A stretch of 34,114 nucleotides of DNA from Burkholderiales bacterium (GTDB taxonomy: Bacteria; Pseudomonadota; Gammaproteobacteria; Burkholderiales; Burkholderiaceae_C). Position numbers and translations under genes: made by a program. The stretch's first letter is position 1, and each line of letters opens with the position of its first letter. The notes beneath the pieces were generated by a model. It worked only from the letters and a program-made list of their open reading frames with translations. It ran no database searches and was not told the origin of the DNA. Positions 7,713 through 15,479 of this stretch are shown piece after piece. The stretch spans positions 1 to 34,114 of the forward strand of contig JAGWMW010000009.1 of the NCBI GenBank assembly GCA_028871575.1, in the 5' to 3' direction.

Positions 7713-10700
7713 GTGCGCAGGGAACTCATCACCAAGTCCAGGAACCTGGTCGGCACGAGCGACCTCACCCTGCTGGCGCCGATCCGGCCCGGCCTGGTGC
7801 CGTCGTTCAACTCGATCAGCCACAAGTCGCGCATCAAGTCGCTGCTGCAGGCGCTGAACGCGGGGCGCAGTTCGGCGCACGAGTACGCGCTGCTGCGGCC
7901 GTTTTCCGACGCGGTCGAGCGCGTGGGCAAGATCCACTCGGTGCGGGTCGCGGTGCTCGAGCCCGAGAACCAGGTGCTGCTGGCCGTGACCTTCGACGGC
8001 AGCTGGGAGGCCTACCTGCGCGTGCTGTGGCAGAAGGTGGGCACGCTGCTGGACATCATCTTCTACGACACCGAGGGCTACGTCTGCGCCTACGACCGCC
8101 CTTACGACGAGTGGGCCGGCTGGGTGCGCCGGGTGCAGGTCGAGACCCATTTCTACTACGGCACGCCCGCACTCACCGTCGGCGACGTGCCGCTGCTGCA
8201 GGCCGAGGAGCGCCAGCGCCGCGCCTGCCCCTACCAGCCTGGTAACGAGCTGGCCGCGGCGCGGCGCCACGGCGTTGGCGCCGAGGCCGCGGCCTGGCAG
8301 CAGGTGACGGCTTCGCCCGCCACCGGGGCCGAGACCTTCAAGCAGGGGCTGGAAGCGATGGCGGCGCTGTACCGCCTGACCGAGGTCTACCAGCCCGGCA
8401 CCGACGACGGCCAGGTGCTGCTGCGCGCGGTGCGCGACCTGCTGCTCGAGTTCGTGCGGCTGCTGGGGTCGGGGGCGATCCCGCCGCCGGTGATGGCCGC
8501 GGCCCGCGTGCGCTTCGACAAGCAGCTGGCCTGGCTGCAGCAGCAGTCCGACGCGCCGCGCGAGCGCCAGCGCGTGGCCCCGCCGCTGCCGGACGGGCCG
8601 CCGGTCTTCGACGCCGCCGACGTGCAGGCCGGCATCCTGAGCGCGCACGACGGCGTGACCGACGGCGCGCTGCTGCTGCTGGCGATCACGGACCGCGTGC
8701 GCGCCGCGCCCTTCTTCCGGCGCCTGGCGCAGGCCGTGCGCCGGCACAGCGACCCGCCGGCCACCGCCGCCGACACCCTGGTCAACGTGGGCTTCAGCCA
8801 CGAGGGCCTGCGCGCGGCGGGCCTGGCCGAGGACGAGCTGGCGCTGTTCCCGCAGGAGTTCCGCGAAGGCATGGCCGCGCGCGCCAGCCTGCTGGGCGAC
8901 TGCCGGCTCAACCACCCGCGGCGCTGGCGCCTGCCGCCGCGGCGCGGCGCCGTGCCCGGGCCCGACGGCCAGGTGCCGAGGGTCGAGTGGGAGGCCGTGC
9001 ACCTGGTGCTGCAGCTGCGCTGGGTGGCGCCGCCCAGCGACCGCTGGTGCGAGATCGAGGACCCGTGCCACCCGCTGCACGGCCGCTTTGCGGGCTGGGC
9101 CGAGGACGCCGAAAGCCATGGCCTGGCCTTGCTCGCGGTGCAGACGCTGCACCGCTATTTCCGCGACGCCCGCGGCGCGCCGGCCGGCACGCCGCCCCAG
9201 GTCGAGGAGCATTTCGGCTACGCCGACGGCAACAGCGACCCGGTGCTGGACCCGGCCGAGGCCGGCCAGGTCTACCCCAACCGCATCCAGCTCGGCGAGC
9301 TGCTGGTGGGGGCCGCCAACGAAGCCGACTGGCCGCTCGACCCCGAGCGCCGAGCCGACCCCGCGCTGGAGCGCCAGCGCCTGGCCTGGCTGGGCAACGG
9401 CAGCTTCATGGTGCTGCGCAAGCTGGCGCAGAACCGGGCTCGGCTGGACCGCCTCGTGGCCGAGGCCGCCGCCGCCAGCGGCCTGGCGCCCGGGCTGCTG
9501 CGCGCCAAGCTGATGGGCCGCTGGGACGACGGCACGCCGCTGGTGGGCACGGGCGGCCCCGGCGCGGCACACAACGACTTCGACTACCGGGCCGACCCCG
9601 ACGGTGCGCAATGTCCCTTCCACGCCCATATCCGCCGCGTGAACCCGCGCCAGCCGCCGGGCCTGCACGAGCCGGCCGGCCGGCGCACCCCGCGCATCGC
9701 GCGCCGCGGCATGTCCTACGGGCCGCGCTACACCGCCGGTACCGCCGATGCCGCCGATGCCGCCGGCGCAGCCGACGCGCAGGCCGAGCGCGGCCTCGTC
9801 TTCATGGCCTACAACGCCAGCCTGGCCGAGCAGTTCGAGGTGCTGCAGGGCTGGCTCTCGGGCGGCAACAGCAGCGGCGCCGGCTCCGAGCCCAGCGACC
9901 CGTTCCTGGGCGTGCCGGCCAACGGGCGCCGGCGCCACTACCGCTTCGAGCACCCCGGCGCCGACGGTCAGCCGCGGGTCGTGAGCCTGGCGCTGGACGG
10001 CAGCGACACGCTGCTTGGCGACCCCGAGCCGATCGTGCGGCTGGACTGGGGCGGCTACCTCTTCGCCCCGTCGATGAGCGCGCTGCAGCGGCTGTGCGAC
10101 CGCGCCGCCCGCGCCGTGCCGCCGCCCGAGCCGGCCTGGTCGGTGGCCGAGGGCGCCGAGCTCATCGCGGCGCTGCGCGCCACTGAGGCCGCCGAGGGCG
10201 CCGAGGCCGCTGCGCAGGCCTGGAAGGCCGCGCTCGAAGACCCGATCGAGCAGCAGAAATTCCGCGCCGCCTCGATCTGGGCCGCCTTGCGTGCGCAGCA
10301 CGCCGGCGTGCTGCGCACGCCCTACGGCCTGCTGGTGGCCGATCCCGCGCTGGCGCTGCAGGTGCTGCGCGATGCCGCGCGATTCTCGGTGCGCGGCTAC
10401 CACGAGCGGCTGGCGCAATCGATCGGCGACATCTACCTCGGGCAGGACCCCGATGCCCGCTACGACGCCGTGGCCGGCGCCGTCAACGCCGCCATCGGCG
10501 CCCTGCCGCGCGAGCCCGCGTTCGAGCTCACGCGCCGCTGCACGGCCGAGGTGCTGGCGGCCTTCATCGCCGAGGCGCGCCGCCACCCCAACCCGGCGCA
10601 GCCGGCGCAGTGGGAGCTGATGCTCGAGCTGCGCGAGCTGATCGAGCCGGTGCTGGGCCGGCTGTGCCAGCACTGGTTCGGCATGCCGGTGCAGGACACG

Positions 10701-11534
10701 CCCGATGTCCGCCTGTCGGGCCGGCGCTGGGACGCCGGCGGCCAGACCGCCTGCTACCCGGGGCATTTCACGGCCCCATCGCGCTACGTGTTCCAGCCGC
10801 TGCCCGGCGCGCAGGCGCAGGCCCTGGGCCGCGACGACGGGCGGGTGCTGACGGCCGCCTTCACGCGCTTCGTGCGCGACCGCTGCGCGCACGGCGGCTG
10901 GCCGCTGCCGGCGCCCGACGGCCGCCCGGCCCCGGTGGCCGAGGCCATCTGGCGCCGCTTCGGCGGCCCGCAGGCCGACGCCGCCTTCATCGCCCGCACC
11001 CTGGTCGGCACCATGATGGGCATGCTGCCGACCCTGGACGGCAACCTGCAGCGCGTGCTCAACGAGTGGCTCTACGAAGGCACCCTGTGGTCGCTGCGCG
11101 CGCAGTGGCTGGCGCTGGAGGCCGGCGAGCGCAGCTTCGACGCCGCCACGCGGCTGCTCGGGCCGCCGCTGCGCCAGGCGATGCAGTTGCGGCCGGTGCC
11201 CGAGCTGGTCTGGCGCACCGCCACCGCCGCCGCGCCGCTGGGGCCGCTGGTGGTGCAGCCCGGCGAGCGCGTCGTCGTGGCCCTCGTCTCGGCCTCGCAG
11301 CAGGCGCTGGCCGACGGCGACCCCGACCTGGCGCTCAACTTCGGTGGCGACCGCGGCCTGCCGCGCCATCCGCCGCATGCCTGCCCGGGGCAGGAGGCGG
11401 CGATGGGCGCGCTGCTGGGCTTCCTGGCCGGGCTGCTGGACACACCGGGCGCGATGCGCCCGAGCCCGCTGCCGCTGGTGCTGACCTTCGACGGGCCGTT
11501 CGTGGCACCGCCGGCGCCGCCGGCCGCGACGTAG
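7713..11534 (+). CDS. DyP-type peroxidase - cytochrome P450 fusion protein
   Basis: A 1273-aa, three-part protein with no signal peptide. Residues ~1-240 resemble one ferredoxin-like module (VTFDGSWEAYLRVLWQKV). Residues ~300-770 are a DyP-type haem peroxidase: the N-terminal half begins VQAGILSAHDG, the diagnostic GYADG lies at 502-506 (catalytic Asp505), the likely proximal haem ligand is His639 in AHIRRVNPR, and the distal Arg lies in RRGMSYG (664-665). Residues ~850-1260 are a cytochrome P450, with haem-thiolate Cys1224 in HACPGQEAAM. The I-helix region is MMGMLPTLDGN (1101-1111), and the K-helix ExxR is replaced by QAMQ (1155-1158). GTG 7713 is preferred because AGAGGGGG precedes it. DyPs use H2O2 to oxidise organic substrates; the substrate of the fusion cannot be told. 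A radical SAM gene converges on its 3' end. Confidence 0.88.
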   Translation: MRRELITKSRNLVGTSDLTLLAPIRPGLVPSFNSISHKSRIKSLLQALNAGRSSAHEYALLRPFSDAVERVGKIHSVRVAVLEPENQVLLAVTFDGSWEAYLRVLWQKVGTLLDIIFYDTEGYVCAYDRPYDEWAGWVRRVQVETHFYYGTPALTVGDVPLLQAEERQRRACPYQPGNELAAARRHGVGAEAAAWQQVTASPATGAETFKQGLEAMAALYRLTEVYQPGTDDGQVLLRAVRDLLLEFVRLLGSGAIPPPVMAAARVRFDKQLAWLQQQSDAPRERQRVAPPLPDGPPVFDAADVQAGILSAHDGVTDGALLLLAITDRVRAAPFFRRLAQAVRRHSDPPATAADTLVNVGFSHEGLRAAGLAEDELALFPQEFREGMAARASLLGDCRLNHPRRWRLPPRRGAVPGPDGQVPRVEWEAVHLVLQLRWVAPPSDRWCEIEDPCHPLHGRFAGWAEDAESHGLALLAVQTLHRYFRDARGAPAGTPPQVEEHFGYADGNSDPVLDPAEAGQVYPNRIQLGELLVGAANEADWPLDPERRADPALERQRLAWLGNGSFMVLRKLAQNRARLDRLVAEAAAASGLAPGLLRAKLMGRWDDGTPLVGTGGPGAAHNDFDYRADPDGAQCPFHAHIRRVNPRQPPGLHEPAGRRTPRIARRGMSYGPRYTAGTADAADAAGAADAQAERGLVFMAYNASLAEQFEVLQGWLSGGNSSGAGSEPSDPFLGVPANGRRRHYRFEHPGADGQPRVVSLALDGSDTLLGDPEPIVRLDWGGYLFAPSMSALQRLCDRAARAVPPPEPAWSVAEGAELIAALRATEAAEGAEAAAQAWKAALEDPIEQQKFRAASIWAALRAQHAGVLRTPYGLLVADPALALQVLRDAARFSVRGYHERLAQSIGDIYLGQDPDARYDAVAGAVNAAIGALPREPAFELTRRCTAEVLAAFIAEARRHPNPAQPAQWELMLELRELIEPVLGRLCQHWFGMPVQDTPDVRLSGRRWDAGGQTACYPGHFTAPSRYVFQPLPGAQAQALGRDDGRVLTAAFTRFVRDRCAHGGWPLPAPDGRPAPVAEAIWRRFGGPQADAAFIARTLVGTMMGMLPTLDGNLQRVLNEWLYEGTLWSLRAQWLALEAGERSFDAATRLLGPPLRQAMQLRPVPELVWRTATAAAPLGPLVVQPGERVVVALVSASQQALADGDPDLALNFGGDRGLPRHPPHACPGQEAAMGALLGFLAGLLDTPGAMRPSPLPLVLTFDGPFVAPPAPPAAT

Positions 11535-11542
11535 CGCCCGCT

Positions 11543-13492
11543 TCAGGCCCGGGCCGCCAGCGCGCGCTCGATGCGGCGCCGCGCCACGCCGGCCTTGGGC
11601 ACCGTGAAGTCGAACCAGCTTCGCACGTCTTCCTCCAGCCCCAGGCCGTGCATGTAGTTGTAGAGCGCCTTCTTCAGCCCCGGCGCCAGCGCGTCGTGGT
11701 CGCAGCCGGTGGGGTCGACGAAGCCGATGTCGTTCTTCGCGAAGCGGCCGGCCGGCAGCGGCTGCAGCGTCACGCCCCAGTCCTGCGGCCGCTGGCCCAC
11801 CGGCGAGTGCACGGTGCAGGTGTAGCGGTGCCAGAAGCCCGACTGGATGCAGCCGGCGGCGAAGAGCTGGCGCACGGTCTCCAGCGCGTCCACCGTGTCC
11901 TGCAGGGTCTGGGTCGGGAAGCCGTACATCAGGTAGGCGTGCACCAGGATGCCGGCCTCGCTGAAGGCGTGCGTCACGCGCGCCACCTGCTCCACCGACA
12001 CGCCCTTCTTCATCAGCGCCAGCAGCCGGTCGCTGGCCACCTCGAGCCCGCCCGAGATGGCGATGCAGCCGCTGGCAGCGAGCTCGCGGCAGAGCTGCGG
12101 CGTGTAGGTCTTCTCGAAGCGGATGTTGCCCCACCAGCTGATGGCACGGCCGCGCCGCTGCAGCTCGGCCGCCAACGCCTTCAGCGACTTCGGCGGCGCC
12201 GCCTCGTCGACGAAGTGGAAGCCGCTCTGCCCGGTCTCGGCCACGATCGCCTCGATGCGGTCGACCAGCGTGCTCGCGGTGGCCGCGTCGTAGCGGCCGA
12301 TGTAGTCCAGGCTCACGTCGCAGAAGCTGCACTGCTTCCAGTAGCAGCCATGGGCCACGGTGAGCTTGTTCCAGCGCCCGTCGCTCCACAGCCGGTGCAT
12401 CGGGTTGAGCAGGTCCAGCAGCGAGAGGTAGCGCGACAGCGGCAGGCCGTCCCAGGTGGGCGTGCCCACGGCTTCGAAGGGCACGTCGGGCTCGACGAAG
12501 TTCGTGTACCGCACGGCCTGCGTGGCGGCGTCCCGGGTGTAGGTGCGCACCAGCCGGCTCGCCGAGCGCCGGCCCTGCAGGTGCTCGATCAGCGCCAGCA
12601 GCGGGCGCTCGCCGGCGTCCAGCGTGACGTAGTCGAAGTGGTCGAACACGCGCGGCTCGGCCAGCTCGCGCAGCTCGGTGTTGACCCAGCCGCCGCCCAG
12701 CACCGTGACCAGCCCGGGCTGCAGGGCCTTGATCGTCTGCGCGATGCGGAAGGCGGCGTAGGCCGCCCCCGGGAAAGGCACCGACAGCAGCACCAGCGTG
12801 GGCCGGTGGCGCCGCACGGCCTCGCGCGTGAGCGTGGCCAGCGTGCGGTCGATCAGGTTCGGCGGCGCCGCCAGCGCCTGGGCCAGCGGGTCGAAGTGCG
12901 GCTGGCTCTGCGCCAGGCGCTCGCCGTAGCGCACGAACTCGAAGCGCGAATCGACCGCCTCGCGCAGCACGTCGGCGAGGTCGTTCAGGTACAGCGTGGC
13001 CAGGTGGCGCGCCCGGTCCTGCACGCCCAGCGCGCCGAAGGCCCAGGCCAGAGCATCGCCCTGGCCGCCGGCACTGCCGCCGTCGCCGCCCGGCTCGGCG
13101 TACACCTCCAGGGCCTGGAACCGAGAGCCCTCGGGCAGGAAGGCGCGCCCGGCGATGCGGTGCGCCAGCGTGGCGTCGCGGCCCTGCAGGAAGGCCAGGG
13201 CCGGCCCGACGGTGGCGCGGTAGCGCTCGAAGCGGGCGTCGAAGGCGGCCACGCGCGGCGTGCGCGCGGCCGCGGGCAGCGCGGCGATGGCCTCGCGCAC
13301 CGCGTCCAGCCCGGTCGGCGACAGCAGGGCCAGGATCAGCGCCAGCGCCAGGTCTTCCTGCTGTGCGGCGATGCCGCGCGAGCGCAGGAACCCGGTCAGG
13401 TAGGCAGTGGACGGGTAGGGCGTGTTCAGCTGCGTCATCGGCGGGATCAGCGACAGGACGCGCAGCGGCACGCCGGGCGGGGCGGCAGGCAT
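11543..13492 (-). CDS. B12-binding-type radical SAM protein
   Basis: 649 aa. The N-terminal ~330 residues look like the cobalamin-binding-like domain of this class (start VLSLIPPMTQLNTPYPSTAYL, and later LVLLSVPFPGAAYAAFRIAQ and VTVLGGGWVNTEL). The radical SAM core follows, with its iron-sulfur cysteines in GCYWKQCSFC (Cys383, 388, 391). This is a CX4CX2C spacing rather than the usual CX3CX2C. Later core elements are visible: HFVDEAAP, WWGNIRFEK, ISGGLEVASDRLL and HAYLMYGFPTQT. Such enzymes cleave S-adenosylmethionine to a 5'-deoxyadenosyl radical; many methylate or rearrange unactivated carbons, but no substrate is evident. It is convergent with the DyP-P450 gene (8-bp gap) and divergent from the patatin gene (98 bp). 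The canonical DXHXXG cobalamin motif is not obvious, so B12 binding itself is uncertain. Confidence 0.85.
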   Translation of the reverse strand: MPAAPPGVPLRVLSLIPPMTQLNTPYPSTAYLTGFLRSRGIAAQQEDLALALILALLSPTGLDAVREAIAALPAAARTPRVAAFDARFERYRATVGPALAFLQGRDATLAHRIAGRAFLPEGSRFQALEVYAEPGGDGGSAGGQGDALAWAFGALGVQDRARHLATLYLNDLADVLREAVDSRFEFVRYGERLAQSQPHFDPLAQALAAPPNLIDRTLATLTREAVRRHRPTLVLLSVPFPGAAYAAFRIAQTIKALQPGLVTVLGGGWVNTELRELAEPRVFDHFDYVTLDAGERPLLALIEHLQGRRSASRLVRTYTRDAATQAVRYTNFVEPDVPFEAVGTPTWDGLPLSRYLSLLDLLNPMHRLWSDGRWNKLTVAHGCYWKQCSFCDVSLDYIGRYDAATASTLVDRIEAIVAETGQSGFHFVDEAAPPKSLKALAAELQRRGRAISWWGNIRFEKTYTPQLCRELAASGCIAISGGLEVASDRLLALMKKGVSVEQVARVTHAFSEAGILVHAYLMYGFPTQTLQDTVDALETVRQLFAAGCIQSGFWHRYTCTVHSPVGQRPQDWGVTLQPLPAGRFAKNDIGFVDPTGCDHDALAPGLKKALYNYMHGLGLEEDVRSWFDFTVPKAGVARRRIERALAARA

Positions 13493-13590
13493 GGCCCGCG
13501 CATTGTCACCGCCCGCCAGGCGCCGCCGGGGCGTGCCTAGGGACGTTGCCGAGGCGGGCCCGACAAGTCGTCGGTTACATTCGCCCCGCC

Positions 13591-15462
13591 ATGCGACAGC
13601 CGTACCAGGACGAACTGCTCGATCAGCATCTGCGCGCGGTCCTGGGCGACCTGCCGGCCGAAGTGTTGGCCCCGCTGCGGCAGGCGCTGCGCTGGGTCGA
13701 GCTCGCCGGCGGCGAGACGCTGATGACGCAGGGCGAGCCCGGCGACTGCCTGTACCTGTCCATCAGCGGCCGCCTGCGCGCCTACGTGCGCGACGACGAC
13801 GGCCGCGAGCGCGCGGTGCGCGAGATGGCGCGCGGCCAGGTCATCGGCGAGATGGCGCTGTTCACCGACGAGCCGCGGTCGGCCACGGTGGTGGCGATCC
13901 GCGACTCGGTGCTGGTGCAGCTCAGCCGCAGCGCCTTCGAGCGCCTGCTGGGGGCCAGCGCGCAGGCCTCGATCGCGCTCACGCGGCGCGTGATCCAGCG
14001 CCTGCGCAAGCCGCAGACCGCGGCCGACTTCGCACGGCCGGTGACGCTGGCGCTGCTGCCGGTGACGGCCGGCGTCGACGTGCCGGCCTTCGCGCAGGCG
14101 CTGGCCGCGCAGCTGCGCCGCCAGCCGGGCGCGTCGCGGGTGTGCATCGTCGACGCCGCCGGCGTCGAGGCCGCGCTGCACGCCAGCGCCGACAGCGAGC
14201 TCGAAGCCGAACGCCGGATCGCGCTCTACCTGGACCGCATCGAGGCCGAGCACGAGTTCGTGCTGCTGCTGGGCGACGACGGCCCCACGCCCTGGACGCG
14301 GCGCTGCTGCCGCCGCAGCGACGAGATGCTGCTGCTGGCCGACGCCGATGCCGCGCCGGTGCTGCACCCGATCGAGACCGAGCTGCTGATGCACCGGCCC
14401 GGGCGCAGCGAGGCGGCCGAGATCCTGGTGCTGCTGCACCCGGCCGAGCGGCGCTGCCCGCAGGGCACGCGCGCCTGGCTCGACCGCCGGCCGCTGACCG
14501 ACCACGTGCACATCCGCCCCGCCCTCGCGCGCGACATGGCGCGGCTGGCGCGGCTGCAAAGCCGCAACGCCATCGGCCTGGTGCTGGCCGGCGGCGGCGC
14601 GCGCGGGCTTTCGCACCTGGGGCTGCTGCAGGCGCTGCAGGCGCAGGGCATCGAGATCGACTGCGTGGGCGGCACCAGCATCGGCGCCGTGATGGCGGCG
14701 CTGATCGCCTCCGACCAGCCGCCCGAGACCGTGGTGCCGATCGCGCGCCGCGCCTTCATCGGCAACCCCACCGGCGACTTCAACCCGGTGCCGCTGCTCT
14801 CGCTGATCCGCGGCCGGCGCCTGAAGCGCGTGATGGACGCCGCCGCGTTCGAACTCTTCGGCACCATGCCCGACCTCGAAGACCTGTGGAAGACCTGCTA
14901 CTGCGTGGCCAGCAACTACTCGCAGGCGCACGAGGCGGTGCTGCGCCGCGGCAGCGTGTCGTGGGCGCTGACGGCCAGCACCGCGATCCCGGGTGCGCTG
15001 CCGCCGGTGCTGTACGGCGGCGAGCTGCTCTGCGACGGCGGCACCTTCAACAACTTCCCCGTCGACGTGATGCGGGCCCAGCGCGGCGTGGGCCGCGTCA
15101 TCGGCGCCGACCTGAGCTACCGCAAGCTGCGCCCCATCGAGCTCGACGAGGTGCCTTCGCCCTGGGCGCTGCTGCTGGACCGCCTGCGCCCGCGCGGCCG
15201 GCGCCGCTACCGGCTGCCCTCGCTCGTCGGCTACCTCATGAACGTGAGCGTGCTGTACAGCGCCTCGCGCCAGCGCCAGTCGCGCGCCCTGACCGACCTG
15301 TACTTCAACCCCCACCTGCCCAAGGTGGGCATGCTGCAGTGGCGCCGCTTCGACCACATCGTGCAGCTCGGCCGGGCCCATGCGCAGGAGGTGCTGGCTG
15401 CGCTGACGCCGCAGGCCCTGCGCCCGTACCGCGACGCCGTGGCGCTGCCGCCCGAGGGCTGA
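13591..15462 (+). CDS. cyclic-nucleotide-binding patatin-like phospholipase (NTE type)
   Basis: 623 aa. Residues ~15-130 are a cNMP-binding domain of CRP type, with phosphate-binding cassette GEMALFTDEPRSAT (Glu87, Arg96). A linker region follows (~150-320). Residues ~325-520 are a patatin lipase with oxyanion loop GGGARG, nucleophile Ser363 in GGTSIGA and dyad partner Asp482 in DGGTFNNFP. Both catalytic residues are present. This is the bacterial neuropathy-target-esterase layout, expected to hydrolyse acyl esters of (lyso)phospholipids, possibly gated by cyclic nucleotide. The start is ATG 13591; upstream in-frame codons overlap the divergent radical SAM gene. The next gene starts 17 bp after its stop and is likely cotranscribed. 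Ligand binding by the cNMP domain is inferred from the intact Glu/Arg only. Confidence 0.92.
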   Translation: MRQPYQDELLDQHLRAVLGDLPAEVLAPLRQALRWVELAGGETLMTQGEPGDCLYLSISGRLRAYVRDDDGRERAVREMARGQVIGEMALFTDEPRSATVVAIRDSVLVQLSRSAFERLLGASAQASIALTRRVIQRLRKPQTAADFARPVTLALLPVTAGVDVPAFAQALAAQLRRQPGASRVCIVDAAGVEAALHASADSELEAERRIALYLDRIEAEHEFVLLLGDDGPTPWTRRCCRRSDEMLLLADADAAPVLHPIETELLMHRPGRSEAAEILVLLHPAERRCPQGTRAWLDRRPLTDHVHIRPALARDMARLARLQSRNAIGLVLAGGGARGLSHLGLLQALQAQGIEIDCVGGTSIGAVMAALIASDQPPETVVPIARRAFIGNPTGDFNPVPLLSLIRGRRLKRVMDAAAFELFGTMPDLEDLWKTCYCVASNYSQAHEAVLRRGSVSWALTASTAIPGALPPVLYGGELLCDGGTFNNFPVDVMRAQRGVGRVIGADLSYRKLRPIELDEVPSPWALLLDRLRPRGRRRYRLPSLVGYLMNVSVLYSASRQRQSRALTDLYFNPHLPKVGMLQWRRFDHIVQLGRAHAQEVLAALTPQALRPYRDAVALPPEG

Positions 15463-15479
15463 CCGAGGCCGCACCGACG

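Noticed and set aside
7332-12389. 1685-codon open frame on the minus strand opposite the DyP-P450 gene
   Set aside because: Its translation is low-complexity (Arg, Ala, Gly, His, Gln) without any domain; it arises because high GC at third positions removes stop codons on the antisense strand. The plus-strand frame has two haem-enzyme domains.
10610-13540. 976-codon open frame on the plus strand across the DyP-P450 end and the radical SAM gene
   Set aside because: The sequence is compositionally biased with no motif, and it covers two well-supported genes in other frames.
13422-15479. N-terminal 686 codons of the open frame that continues into the CoA hydrolase
   Set aside because: It is a shadow of the patatin gene; recognisable CoA hydrolase sequence begins only at the ATG at 15480.
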